64,000 bases of DNA from the NCBI RefSeq assembly GCF_015354445.1, contig NZ_JADKYT010000001.1, positions 744,001-808,000 of the forward strand, written 5' to 3'. Positions 41,099-50,162 of this stretch are shown piece by piece; the first letter of the stretch is position 1, and each line of letters starts with the position of its first letter. Both the position numbers and the translations under genes were made by a program. The notes beneath the pieces are model-generated. The model was not told the DNA's origin. It was given only the letters and a program-made list of their open reading frames with translations, and did no database searches. This stretch comes from Methylophilus sp. QUAN. GTDB lineage: Bacteria; Pseudomonadota; Gammaproteobacteria; Burkholderiales; Methylophilaceae.

Positions 41099-42646
41099 AT
41101 GAAAGTAATTAGCTTAAGTAATGCCCTTCAACAATTAAAAACACTGAGTACAAGTTTAGGTGACTTTACTTATATAGATAGTCTAGGAGAGGGTGGCAAT
41201 AGCTTTGTGTATCTTTTCGAAAAAGGAAACAAAAGCTTCGCAATAAAATTCCTAAAACATAATGTTGATTCAAAGAAGCTAAATAGATTTAAAGATGAGT
41301 ATTTCTGTGCAATACAGATTGCAACACATAAGAATATTGTACAGACATATCACTTTGATTCTGTTTCAGTGAATGATGATAATTATTACATTATCGTAAT
41401 GAAGGCGTATCAAAAAAGCTTACATGGTCTTGGTAGCATCAGCCAAGAAACTGAAGAAATCAAAAGTAAAAAAGGATGGAAATTATTTCAAGATTTGTTG
41501 CAGGCACTTAAGCACCTTCATGAAAATAAAATCATTCATAGAGATATAAAACCACAAAATATTTTTTTTGATCAGCTTGAAGGCGAGTTTGTCATCGGCG
41601 ATTTAGGAATCGCACATTTTTCAGATGAAGACTTTCCTAAACTGGCAAAAACAACCCCCTCAGAAAGGTTGGCAAACTTTTCTTTCAGTGCCCCGGAGCA
41701 AGTAAACAGTAAAGATCCTGCTATTGAGCCAAATGATATTTACTCGCTTGGTCAAGTCATGCAATGGTATCTAGCAGGAGAAATTGTACGGGGACTAGAT
41801 CGCAAGAAAATATCCAATAGTCAATCGTCAGAGAAACTAAGATGGATAGATTCAGTTGTTAATAAATGTCTCAAAAATAATCCCACTGAAAGATTTCAGT
41901 CTGTCGATCAAATTTATTCATTTCTAGAAAATTTAAAAGAGCCAGCGCCTAAGAACTTATGGAACGTATTACATAAATTCGATGATGTTATTAGGCGCAC
42001 ATTCCCGAAAATTAACGGAGTTCTTTCTATCTCCGACGAAACTCAAATGAGGAAATTCTTTTCCAACTTTAACAATGAATGTAATCCAGATGATTTTTGG
42101 TATATGTCAGTTAACGAAGGGGATAATACATACCAGCATTTAACTGAACTGGAAAACGGTAAATGGCTTTTTTGTGGTGAGGAGGAGTTGGATGTCGAAA
42201 AGTTAATTATTTATCGGGATAGTCATTACCCATACAGGAACTTCTTTGTTCTTTTGATTGAACCATCAGAGCCATTTGAAATTGTAGATTCCACCGGGAA
42301 TCAAATAGCTAGAGAAATACCTGAGGAGTGGCGTATGGATGCAGCGGTTTTTTGGAGTGATCAATACATTGATTGTAGTGAAACTAGAAATGGTTATTAT
42401 GATAATCAGGGTACAGTGATACCTGTAAGTAGAGAGCTATTCAGTGATAGAGTAAGGCATCTTAAGCCGTTTGCATATATTGTGGTGCCTGAAGGTACAC
42501 CTACTGCATATATGATGGACAGGCATCCAACAGGTAAGTTTCTACAATCAATAATTCTGAACTCTGAGATTCAAACCGTTAACCTTGAAGAATATTTTAA
42601 AGAGACGCGCGGGCATCTGAATCCAGAAATATCAAAGTGGTTATAG
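41099..42646 (+). CDS. Ser/Thr protein kinase with unknown C-terminal domain
   Basis: A 515-residue eukaryotic-like kinase. Residues 29-38 are the glycine loop (LGEGGNSFVY), Lys50 the ATP-anchoring lysine (FAIKFLKH), HRD at 147-149 (IIHRDIKPQN), DLG at 168-170 in place of DFG and APE at 198-200. All catalytic residues are present. The C-terminal half (about 285-515) has no recognised domain and is rich in Trp/Tyr/acidic residues (WRMDAAVFWSDQYIDCSE). There is no transmembrane segment. It is A+T-rich and converges on the ABC-3C operon with a five-base gap, in a mobile region; a defence role is likely but unproven. Confidence 0.88.
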   Translation: MKVISLSNALQQLKTLSTSLGDFTYIDSLGEGGNSFVYLFEKGNKSFAIKFLKHNVDSKKLNRFKDEYFCAIQIATHKNIVQTYHFDSVSVNDDNYYIIVMKAYQKSLHGLGSISQETEEIKSKKGWKLFQDLLQALKHLHENKIIHRDIKPQNIFFDQLEGEFVIGDLGIAHFSDEDFPKLAKTTPSERLANFSFSAPEQVNSKDPAIEPNDIYSLGQVMQWYLAGEIVRGLDRKKISNSQSSEKLRWIDSVVNKCLKNNPTERFQSVDQIYSFLENLKEPAPKNLWNVLHKFDDVIRRTFPKINGVLSISDETQMRKFFSNFNNECNPDDFWYMSVNEGDNTYQHLTELENGKWLFCGEEELDVEKLIIYRDSHYPYRNFFVLLIEPSEPFEIVDSTGNQIAREIPEEWRMDAAVFWSDQYIDCSETRNGYYDNQGTVIPVSRELFSDRVRHLKPFAYIVVPEGTPTAYMMDRHPTGKFLQSIILNSEIQTVNLEEYFKETRGHLNPEISKWL

Positions 42647-42651
42647 GAGAT

Positions 42652-44511
42652 TTATTTTAGTGGAAAGAGTCCATCACGACCTAATGAGTCGCTGCCAGAG
42701 AATATTTGAACATTAGCTAAACTACCTATATTTCTTGGAGGATCAATATTTTCAAGAATTATGAATTGACCTAAATGTTTGATTGAGGATAAGTGCTCAA
42801 AGAACTTAGTCTTCAATGAGCTTTTTGCCAATAATTCTTCATCTGCTGTTAAAGCTGTAACATTAGAATTCTTCATTGGATCACGATATGTAAGTAGTGG
42901 GGAGTCTAATACTACAAAACCAGGGTGCGGTAGAGTATTTCTTCTGCAGTAAATCAATAAAGCAACTTTAAACGCAGCATGAGTTACAGCTCTCACCCCT
43001 TTTCCATTATTTACTCTCAATTTCCCATCAATTATTAAGTCATGGGTGCTTTGGTCGAAGCTCACATCGCAATTACCTGGAAACTCCCAAGCAGTTAATA
43101 CTTCCCCGACTATTTTAGAAAGCTCATAAACAGAAGAGTCTGGTGTTTTTAATACCGGTTGATCATCTTTCGAAGGTTTTGTAAGTTTATTGAATTCTTC
43201 TAATTTTGCTAAAAGAGTGTTTCTTTGTTCAAGAAGCAGTAAGCCTTCTTTTACAGAGTCTCTTTCTGCAATGATTTCTCTGACTGAAATTCTTGTTTCA
43301 TTTGCACTAGGGGTTAGCCTAGTAATATTTCGCTCAACTTCATCTAACCTTGTGCTTGATGATGAATATTCCAAACTTAATTTAGTTTTTTCAGAATTTA
43401 GATCTGCAATAGTGTTTTGCAAATCAGTTCGTTGGCTTTGGATCTTTGCTATTTCTGAAATAGCTGATAGGCGAATTACTTCAATATTCTGAATGTCATG
43501 ACCATGAGACTGCGCCTCAGGTGGTGCTCCGCATAAAGCACAGGTTTGTTCATTACTTAAGGATAATAAAAATCCAGCCTCCTCTAGAGAGTCTAATCTT
43601 TGAATGTCAGAAATATAAACAGCATCAAGTGTAGAAAACCGTTCAAGGTGCAATTTAATTTCATCTAGCCGGTGCCCAATTTTTGGTAGCTCTATGGATA
43701 GTGATTGTTTCTCTTGTAAAAGTGATCTGATAGTTCCTTGAACCGCGTCAAACTCTTCTTGTATTTTTTCAAATGTTGAGTCTAATTTTTCATTTTGAGA
43801 GCTTAAGTTTTCTAAATCTGGATATTCGGACAGCTTATTTTTAACAATATCCAACATCTCTTGGACCACTTCAATCCTCACGGATTTTGATGTTGAGAAT
43901 GTTTTAGCATCAAGTATAGGAACGATTGCGCTATCATCAGCTCCGGTGATTAAAAGTCTAAAAAGACTTCTCTCTTTAGTTCTGAAAACCGGATCACCAC
44001 TTTCTATAGGTGATGTTTCACTTTGTATTTCTGTCTCATCAACTAATGCAACCGGAATCACATTGCGAAAGCTTATTGCATCAGTTGCTCCAGTTACATT
44101 TTTCGCTAATTTTTTCCCCGAAAATCCTAGCCTCTCTAATAAAAACTGCGAAAGACTTAGAGTCGCTTTGGTGTTTTGAGTAGCACCTAAGATTTGCGGA
44201 GCCTTAATTAATGAGATATTTGTAACGATTCCATCATGGAGTTCGAAGCCACCTCCATTTATTGACCTAGATAACGTAAAAATCTCACCATTACTAAATG
44301 TAAAACTAAACCATATTTTTTCGTATCCATTACGTTCTTTAAATTCTGGGAGTGGCTTTGTTCCGCCTAACATGAAGTCTATTACTTTTAATGTAAAAGA
44401 CTTTCCTGTATTAGAAGCGCCATAGACAAGGTTTAGGCCAGATTCAAATTCAAGAAATGCAATCTCTACATTTTGACCAGTAAATGCAATTTGTTTTATC
44501 GTCAGACTCAT
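42652..44511 (-). CDS. ABC-3C system ATPase (SMC/Rad50-like, DUF3732-type)
   Basis: The ATPase component of an ABC-three-component conflict system, 619 residues. Walker A is VYGASNTGKSFTLK (about residues 30-43); a Rad50-type coiled-coil region is broken by a CALCGAPP zinc-hook-like motif (Cys324, Cys327) followed by two His; Walker B is GFVVLDSPLLTYRDP (about 531-545) and a signature-like VNNGKGVRAVTHAAFKVALL precedes it. The fold resembles SMC/RecN ATPases sensing DNA. It overlaps the middle-component gene by four bases. Confidence 0.85.
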   Translation of the reverse strand: MSLTIKQIAFTGQNVEIAFLEFESGLNLVYGASNTGKSFTLKVIDFMLGGTKPLPEFKERNGYEKIWFSFTFSNGEIFTLSRSINGGGFELHDGIVTNISLIKAPQILGATQNTKATLSLSQFLLERLGFSGKKLAKNVTGATDAISFRNVIPVALVDETEIQSETSPIESGDPVFRTKERSLFRLLITGADDSAIVPILDAKTFSTSKSVRIEVVQEMLDIVKNKLSEYPDLENLSSQNEKLDSTFEKIQEEFDAVQGTIRSLLQEKQSLSIELPKIGHRLDEIKLHLERFSTLDAVYISDIQRLDSLEEAGFLLSLSNEQTCALCGAPPEAQSHGHDIQNIEVIRLSAISEIAKIQSQRTDLQNTIADLNSEKTKLSLEYSSSSTRLDEVERNITRLTPSANETRISVREIIAERDSVKEGLLLLEQRNTLLAKLEEFNKLTKPSKDDQPVLKTPDSSVYELSKIVGEVLTAWEFPGNCDVSFDQSTHDLIIDGKLRVNNGKGVRAVTHAAFKVALLIYCRRNTLPHPGFVVLDSPLLTYRDPMKNSNVTALTADEELLAKSSLKTKFFEHLSSIKHLGQFIILENIDPPRNIGSLANVQIFSGSDSLGRDGLFPLK

Positions 44512-45020
44512 TTATTATCATCTTTTAGAGTTATTGATTTTTCTTGAAATTCTATATTCCAACGCCCAATTTTTTGAATAATAAAATCTCTCAATTCATA
44601 ATCAGAAAATGAGGAGAACTGTTCAACTACCCATTTTGCTCTTTCAATTAACGCTTGGGAATATTCGGTTCGCATGTGTCGAGTAATAACATATGCCTCA
44701 TCTGTGGCTTGATAGGAAATACCTTTTGAATCAGTAATTGCATTGATTAGATGAAATCTCCTCATTAAAATTAATCCCTCTTCAATTAATCGTCTTCTAA
44801 CAAGCATCTCGCCACTTCTTTGAGGTAACTTGGGGTGTAAGCTTGCAGGGCCGCTAATGTCTCCTGTATGTACAACTAAATGGTCTAACCATGTCAGTTT
44901 ATTGAGATCATAAGAGTCTGGGTATGCGGCTTCCAAGATAACCAATGAACGAATGCCAGTCTCTAATTGACTATTAAATAAAAGAGATGGCTTGTCATTC
45001 AATTTATCTATTTTCGCCAT
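44508..45020 (-). CDS. ABC-3C system middle component (MC2-type)
   Basis: The 170-residue protein has the typical pattern of middle component 2: LLFNSQLETGIRSLVILEAA, YDLNKLTWLDHLVVHTGDIS, GPASLHPKLPQRSGEMLVRR and LIEEGLILMRRFHLINAI. It is thought to bridge the ATPase and the effector. It overlaps the effector by 13 bases and the ATPase by four, so all three are one operon. Confidence 0.82.
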   Translation of the reverse strand: MAKIDKLNDKPSLLFNSQLETGIRSLVILEAAYPDSYDLNKLTWLDHLVVHTGDISGPASLHPKLPQRSGEMLVRRRLIEEGLILMRRFHLINAITDSKGISYQATDEAYVITRHMRTEYSQALIERAKWVVEQFSSFSDYELRDFIIQKIGRWNIEFQEKSITLKDDNK

Positions 45021-46018
45021 TTGACTTTATCCTCATTTGCAAAGTGATGACAGATGCCTTGTTTTACTTGAGTTTTAGCATATGTGGCGAGGGGGCCAGA
45101 GGGGGCAATAACAGCAGCCTGCTCCATTACTTTGGTAAGTCTGGTCAGTGCGTCTTTATGATCAGAATCATGAGTATCTAAAATACCGTGATAAATGTCC
45201 TCTTCAAAGCTCTCAATTACAGAGTTGTCGGTATTGTCCCTATAAAATCTTTTAAATGCAGCTGCATCGTAAAATCTTTCTCTTTGAATTGAGAGGTGTC
45301 TTTGATGACTTGAGTAAGTTGAAAGCTCTTCATGAGTTGAAAAAACTTTGCCCTCCCGCTCACTGTAGGCATCAACTAATTGGTTAATATAAGGCAACTC
45401 ATTGTCTACAATCTGAGTAGGAACAACTCCTTTGGGGGCTGCTCCTGGATCTGATTTAAACCATTTAAATAGAACAGGGGCTATTGCGTCATCACTCAAA
45501 ATATCATCTAAATTAAAGCGACCAATATTCGAGAAGTTGTAAGCCTCTATAAAGGCTTTTAATTGGCTATCAAGAGTTATCTGCGATCCACTTATGATAT
45601 TTTTAGAGCAATGATTGTCCCATTCGGAAATTAATTTTTCTTTGAATTGTGATGGGTTGAATATAAGTTTTTCAACATTTCTATTAAGCCCTCGGGGAGC
45701 TACAAAATAATAGGCTGTGGGGGCTGTAAAGTTCGTTAGAAAAGCGTAATAGAGAATTTTTCCTATTTCACTAATAACTAATCCCGTTCCTAAAGATTTT
45801 GTATATTGTTTGCACTGGTAGTTATGCCAAGCACCCTCATGCTTATCTGCTGTAAGAAAACCGACAACATCTCTACCAAGATCTCCAGCACCAGAAAATC
45901 TAGCAGCAGAGGAATAAGTTTTTTTAGTTTTTTCATTAACCCAGTCCAAAACAAATTGTTCTAATTGGGTATCATCAAGAGCCAGAATGTCGCGATAATA
46001 AATTTGCTTATTTACCAT
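45008..46018 (-). CDS. ABC-3C system effector with restriction-nuclease-like N-terminus
   Basis: A 336-residue protein, first of the operon. The N-terminus holds a PD-(D/E)xK nuclease pattern: Glu20, the core GAGDLGRDVVGFL with Asp50, and YQCKQY (Gln68-x-Lys70). This matches Mrr-like effectors of ABC-3C systems. The remaining part (LYYAFLTNFTAPTAYYFVAP, then helices with HESTYSSHQRHL-like segments) is the C-terminal ABC-3C-type region. It would cut DNA or another nucleic acid when the ATPase signals infection. The target is unknown. Confidence 0.8.
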   Translation of the reverse strand: MVNKQIYYRDILALDDTQLEQFVLDWVNEKTKKTYSSAARFSGAGDLGRDVVGFLTADKHEGAWHNYQCKQYTKSLGTGLVISEIGKILYYAFLTNFTAPTAYYFVAPRGLNRNVEKLIFNPSQFKEKLISEWDNHCSKNIISGSQITLDSQLKAFIEAYNFSNIGRFNLDDILSDDAIAPVLFKWFKSDPGAAPKGVVPTQIVDNELPYINQLVDAYSEREGKVFSTHEELSTYSSHQRHLSIQRERFYDAAAFKRFYRDNTDNSVIESFEEDIYHGILDTHDSDHKDALTRLTKVMEQAAVIAPSGPLATYAKTQVKQGICHHFANEDKVKWRK

Positions 46019-46306
46019 TTCATGATCTTTTAATTAGTTGCAAATGTAATTATGTATGGCTGATTTTAGGATAATAACTGAAGTCTTATAAATAACAATT
46101 TGCTATTGAGTGTCTTTACATGAAGAAAGTATTGAATACACTCTTGATGTTTAAAAAATGCTGCTGTTTATAAAGGCTAAATTAAAGATCTAATACAAAT
46201 TTAACAGCCGGTACAAATGAAAAGCCTCATCAAAAAACAAGCTATGTAATTAGCCCGATAAAAAGGTCATGGGCTATTCGCATCTAATCCTATTGTATCT
46301 ATGATT

Positions 46307-46382
46307 TGTTGCCCTGCTAATAGGGTAGATGAGGGCGATAAATAAGGACTTATACTAAATTTTTGTTGCCCGGCTGTTGCCC
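46307..46382 (+). repeat. Right-end TGTTGCCC repeats
   Basis: TGTTGCCC at 46307, 46364 and 46375. The last two are 11 bases apart and followed by C, the same arrangement as the left pair at 40911/40922. Confidence 0.65.
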
Positions 46383-46398
46383 CAGCATAAATGAGAAA

Positions 46399-46432
46399 GG
46401 GCTTCCGAAGTGATTGCTATCCTTGGAAGCCC
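46399..46432 (-). terminator. Terminator-like hairpin beside degenerate tRNA
   Basis: An 8-bp stem (GGGCTTCC/GGAAGCCC) with an 18-base loop on the 3' side of the degenerate tRNA. It parallels hairpins beside the other two tRNA copies. Confidence 0.55.
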
Positions 46433-46439
46433 CGCTCTT

Positions 46440-46514
46440 TGGTGGTGAAAGAGGGACTTGAACCCTCGCCCAAGATCATGAATCTTGTGTTCTAACCAGT
46501 TGAGCTACATTGAC
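46440..46514 (-). pseudogene. Degenerate tRNA-Met copy (CAT anticodon)
   Basis: T arm and 3' acceptor with CCA are as in the intact tRNA-Met, and the anticodon loop TTCATGA retains CAT. The 5' acceptor (GTCAATG) no longer pairs with the 3' strand, one D-stem pair is lost (GCTC/GAAC), and the variable loop is two bases shorter. Probably not a working tRNA. Confidence 0.8.
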
Positions 46515-46591
46515 ATTAAAAACTAAAGGCGTAATTCTATTAATTTTGCTTATGCTGTATCAAAATAGACCGGAGAAATTGCTTTAGTTAA

Positions 46592-47794
46592 CTAGTTAGC
46601 ATGATGCACGTTTGCCTGAGCCAATTTGAACGAGATTACCCAAATCAATAGCCCGATAACTGAAGTTGCCGCACCAATCGTACCAAATACGTTGTAACCT
46701 AATCCATGGTCAATCGCCATTCCTCCTAACCAGGGGCCTAGAGCATTCGCGGTATTTAAAGCAGCTTGAATGGCGGCAGCAGACAATACCTGTGCATCAC
46801 CAGCAATTTCCATCAAATGGGTTTGTAACGTGACTGGCAATGCCATCATGGTGCCTACTGCGACGGCTGCGATTACAATGCCTGGCAGTGAGCCGGAAAT
46901 GAAGGGAATCATCACCAACACAAATATTGACCACACAATCAGCAGGCATGCGCCTTTGAATTTCATGGCATCTGCAATTTTGCCCCCTGACAACATGCCG
47001 ATGATTGAGCCTATGCCAAAGGCGACAACCAGCCAGGGCATATATGACTCAGACACCTTGGTGACATTGACCAGCACCGGTGCCATGTAGCTAAACACCG
47101 TAAACATGCCAGCAAAACCGAATACGCCAATCAACAGCACTAGCCAAATCTGTAGCCGATTAAATGCTGCCAGCTCTTCCATCGGGCTGGATTTTTTCTC
47201 TTTGGGGTCTAAAGGCAGCGACCAATTAACCATCAACACGGTGATGAATGCCAGTACGCCGACTAAAGCAAAGGCTAAGCGCCATGTAAATTGTTGTCCT
47301 AACCAAACCGCAAGCGGGTTGCCCACCAGTATTGCCACGGCCAGGCCAAGCATGACCTTGGTAACGGCCATGCCTTTTTGCGAAGGTGGGCTGATAGACG
47401 CTGCCACTAGCGAGGCGATGCCGAAATAGGCGCCATGTGGCAGGCCGGAAATAAATCTGGCGACCAGCATGGTGCCGTAAGTAGGGGCGAGCGCACTGGC
47501 AATATTGGCGATGGCGTACATCATGGCGAGTGCAAGCAATAAGTTTTTTCTTTTGAGCCCAGCACCAAAGATAGCCAGCAAGGGTGCGCCCACCACTACG
47601 CCTAAAGCATAAACGCTGATAGAAACGCCAACCTGGGATTCTGATACGCCTAGCCCACGGCTAATCTCAAGCAGCAAGCCCATGCTTGAGAATTCGCTCA
47701 GCCCGATTGCAAATGCGCCTATTGAGAGCGCGAAGATAATCAGGTTCTGTCTGGTTTTAGAGAGTTGGATTGGGGTGATGATGTAATTCGACAT
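46592..47794 (-). CDS. MFS transporter (AraJ-like drug/sugar efflux)
   Basis: The start at 47794 gives SNYIITPIQLSKTRQNLIIF; an upstream extension runs into the tRNA terminator and is unlikely. The 400-residue protein has about twelve helices. Motifs: GFA-IGLSEFSSMGLLLEIS at helix 1, the loop 2-3 motif AIFGAGLKRKNLLLALAM, and FISGLPHGAYFGIASLV. It resembles AraJ/YdhP-type efflux proteins. It lies between the degenerate and the intact tRNA, with ordinary base composition, not like the A+T-rich block. Confidence 0.88.
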   Translation of the reverse strand: MSNYIITPIQLSKTRQNLIIFALSIGAFAIGLSEFSSMGLLLEISRGLGVSESQVGVSISVYALGVVVGAPLLAIFGAGLKRKNLLLALAMMYAIANIASALAPTYGTMLVARFISGLPHGAYFGIASLVAASISPPSQKGMAVTKVMLGLAVAILVGNPLAVWLGQQFTWRLAFALVGVLAFITVLMVNWSLPLDPKEKKSSPMEELAAFNRLQIWLVLLIGVFGFAGMFTVFSYMAPVLVNVTKVSESYMPWLVVAFGIGSIIGMLSGGKIADAMKFKGACLLIVWSIFVLVMIPFISGSLPGIVIAAVAVGTMMALPVTLQTHLMEIAGDAQVLSAAAIQAALNTANALGPWLGGMAIDHGLGYNVFGTIGAATSVIGLLIWVISFKLAQANVHHAN

Positions 47795-47909
47795 GGGCTT
47801 GCTTGAAGATTTATATGGAATACGATTGCGGATGAGCTCAGTCTTTATGACTGAGGTTTGGGCACATAATTTGCGGCTACTTGAAAACCATTGTCGCGTT
47901 GAGGCAAAA

Positions 47910-47944
47910 AAATAAGCCATTGACGTTAAATCAATGGCTTATTT
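47910..47944 (-). terminator. Terminator of tRNA-Met
   Basis: Perfect 14-bp stem (AAATAAGCCATTGA/TCAATGGCTTATTT), seven-base loop; on the minus strand followed by TTTTTT. Six bases beyond the encoded CCA. Confidence 0.88.
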
Positions 47945-47950
47945 GAATTT

Positions 47951-48027
47951 TGGTGGTGAAAGAGGGACTTGAACCCTCGACCCCAGGATTATGAATCCTG
48001 TGCTCTAACCAGCTGAGCTACATCACC
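47951..48027 (-). tRNA. tRNA-Met (CAT), intact
   Basis: A full cloverleaf of 77 bases with encoded CCA: acceptor GGTGATG, D arm GCTC...GAGC, anticodon stem CAGGA/TCCTG with loop TTCATAA, variable GGGTC, T arm GAGGG/CCCTC. A T-T mismatch is tolerated in the acceptor. Probably elongator Met; the CAT anticodon could in principle be a tRNA-Ile2. It is the insertion site of the island. Confidence 0.92.
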
Positions 48028-48188
48028 ATATTTGAAAGACGGCGATTATAGCAGTTGTATCATGGGTCGACAACATGATACTGCGACCTTTTTGACTAAG
48101 TATTTTCTGCTTTTTTGATTTTTGTCATTCCCGCCTTGTGATTCTGGCGTATTCTTGCCAACTTTTAAATTTGGAGCACAATAGCGGC

Positions 48189-48806
48189 ATGACTCGGGAA
48201 GCAGATAATCACAGTGGCGTACTCAAGTTAAGTGCGGTGTTGGCGGATGCTTTACGCCAGCGCGATGCGTATACACGCCTGCATAGTGACCGCGTGATGG
48301 CGCTGGCGAACGGCATTGGTTTGGCGCTGAGCCTGAGTAGCAACGAGTTGCATGTGCTGGAACTGGGCGCGAGTTTGCATGATATTGGCAAGATTGTGGT
48401 GCCGGATGTGGTGCTGATGAAGCCGGGCAGGCTGGATGATGCTGAAATGAGCGTGATGCAGTCGCACCCTTCGGTAGGCGGCGATTTGATTGCGGCTTAC
48501 GAGCATCCACGGTCTGAGCTGGTTTCCAAGGTGATACGCCATCATCATGAGTGGTTTGATGGTTCTGGTTATCCAGACAAACTCGCGGGCGAGGGCATCC
48601 CCTTATTGGCGCGCATTGTGACGCTGGTGGATAACTATGATGCGATGGCAGTGCGGCGGGTGTATCAGGGCGCGCGGCCACATGCGGAGATTATGCAGAT
48701 TATGGATCTGGAGTCGGGCACTAAGCTGGATCCTGACCTGTTTGCGTGTTTCACGCGGGTGATTGAAAAGCCTGAGTACGCTGAATTTAAAGCGACGGGC
48801 AATTAG
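48189..48806 (+). CDS. HD-GYP domain phosphodiesterase (stand-alone)
   Basis: The 205-residue protein is a bare HD-GYP domain: LHSDRVMALANGIGLAL, SLHDIGKIVVPD, HHHEWFDGSGYPDKLAGEGI and DNYDAMAVRR. The GYP motif (GSGYP) is intact, so cyclic-di-GMP hydrolysis is expected. There is no sensor or receiver domain, which is unusual. The ATG at 48189 has a distant GGAG; the longer frame upstream is unlikely. Confidence 0.88.
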   Translation: MTREADNHSGVLKLSAVLADALRQRDAYTRLHSDRVMALANGIGLALSLSSNELHVLELGASLHDIGKIVVPDVVLMKPGRLDDAEMSVMQSHPSVGGDLIAAYEHPRSELVSKVIRHHHEWFDGSGYPDKLAGEGIPLLARIVTLVDNYDAMAVRRVYQGARPHAEIMQIMDLESGTKLDPDLFACFTRVIEKPEYAEFKATGN

Positions 48807-48815
48807 GCGGGCAAT

Positions 48816-48843
48816 AAAAAAGCTGGGACAACCCAGCTTTTTT
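48816..48843. terminator. Bidirectional terminator
   Basis: 12-bp stem (AAAAAAGCTGGG/CCCAGCTTTTTT) with loop ACAA between converging HD-GYP and ychF genes. Confidence 0.9.
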
Positions 48844-48859
48844 ATTGGTGTGTTAATGG

Positions 48860-49945
48860 TTAGACGTTAAATCTGAAATGCATCACATCGCCATCTTGCA
48901 CAATGTATTCTTTGCCTTCGAGGCGCATTTTGCCCGCTTCTTGTGAGCCTTTTTCGCCTTTGTTTTTCACGTATTCGTCGTAAGCAATCACTTCGGCACG
49001 GATAAAGCCGCGTTCGAAGTCAGTGTGGATGACACCTGCTGCTTGCGGGGCCGTGGCGCCTTTTTTCACGGTCCAGGCACGCACTTCTTGGACACCGGCG
49101 GTGAAGTAGGTTTGCAGGCCTAGCAAATCGTAAGCAGCACGGATCACGCGGTTCAGGCCCGGCTCTTCGAGGCCCAGCTCTTGCAGGAACAGCAGTTTGT
49201 CTTCTTCGTCCAGCTCGGAGATTTCGCCTTCGATTTTGGCGCAGATGGTGACCACTGGTGCGTTTTCAGTTTTTGCCAAGGCCAGCACTTTGTCCAGGTG
49301 CGGGTTGTTTTCAAAACCGCCTTCAATCACGTTGGTGATGTACATCACTGGTTTGACGGTGATCAGGCACAATGGCTTGAGCAAATTGAGTTCGTCAGCA
49401 TCCAGGCCCAGTGTACGCACGGCTTTGGCTTCGTTAAGGCAAGGCACGACTTTTTCGAGTACTTTGATCAGGGCGATGGCATCTTTGTCGCCACTTTTGG
49501 CTTTTTTGCCTTCGCGCTGCATGGTTTTTTCTACGGTTTCCATGTCGGCCAGCGCCAGCTCGGTGTTAATCACTTCAATATCGGCCAGCGGATCTACCTT
49601 GCCTGATACGTGAATGACGTTGCCGTCTTCAAAACAGCGCACCACGTGGGCAATGGCGTCAGTCTCGCGGATATTGGCCAGGAACTTGTTGCCCAGGCCT
49701 TCGCCTTTGGAGGCGCCAGCGACCAAACCGGCAATGTCAACAAATTCAACAATCGCAGGTTGTACTTTTTGCGGTTTAACAATGTCGATCAGCGGTTGCA
49801 GGCGTGGGTCTGGTACTTCGACGATGCCGACGTTGGGCTCGATGGTACAGAACGGATAGTTTTCTGCCGCGATGCCTGCTTTGGTGATGGCGTTAAACAA
49901 GGTGGATTTGCCTACATTAGGCAGGCCGACAATACCGCATTTCAT
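48860..49945 (-). CDS. ychF: Redox-regulated ATPase YchF
   Basis: A 361-residue Obg-type P-loop protein that binds ATP. Motifs: [40 protein letters not shown] and the C-terminal TGS domain with [40 protein letters not shown]. YchF binds ribosomes and acts in translation quality and stress. Genes pth and rplY normally follow it directly; here a large GGDEF/EAL gene lies between. Confidence 0.95.
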   Translation of the reverse strand: MKCGIVGLPNVGKSTLFNAITKAGIAAENYPFCTIEPNVGIVEVPDPRLQPLIDIVKPQKVQPAIVEFVDIAGLVAGASKGEGLGNKFLANIRETDAIAHVVRCFEDGNVIHVSGKVDPLADIEVINTELALADMETVEKTMQREGKKAKSGDKDAIALIKVLEKVVPCLNEAKAVRTLGLDADELNLLKPLCLITVKPVMYITNVIEGGFENNPHLDKVLALAKTENAPVVTICAKIEGEISELDEEDKLLFLQELGLEEPGLNRVIRAAYDLLGLQTYFTAGVQEVRAWTVKKGATAPQAAGVIHTDFERGFIRAEVIAYDEYVKNKGEKGSQEAGKMRLEGKEYIVQDGDVMHFRFNV

Positions 49946-50162
49946 AGTGGATGAACCTTAGCGTGAGTGTTGCCGCAGCATTATATTGCGGCAAAGATTG
50001 AATAAAACCAATATTTTACCGTTAGTATGAAGATAGAGCCAGAATGAATCTTGATTTGCCGCAAAATGCAAACAAGATTTAAGTTTTATTATAACTAAGA
50101 AAATGCATGACTGCGGGGGCATAATCATATGCGTCATGCGCCTTCCTGATAAAGGATGAGAA

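Larger units (their letters stand above)
46019..46439. other. 421-base intergenic region with right-end repeats
   Basis: No gene. Contains the promoter of the ABC-3C operon (A/T-rich, on the minus strand), three TGTTGCCC copies and a terminator-like hairpin, listed separately. Confidence 0.6.
40737..48027. mobile_element. Genomic island at tRNA-Met, with defence-like cargo
   Basis: Bounded by the displaced tRNA fragment and the intact tRNA-Met; a degenerate full-length copy at 46440 divides it into an A+T-rich part with kinase and ABC-3C genes and a part with an MFS gene. Two pairs of TGTTGCCC repeats lie inside the ends of the first part. No integrase, transposase or conjugation gene is visible, so the element is a relic or needs an outside recombinase. 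Confidence 0.72.
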
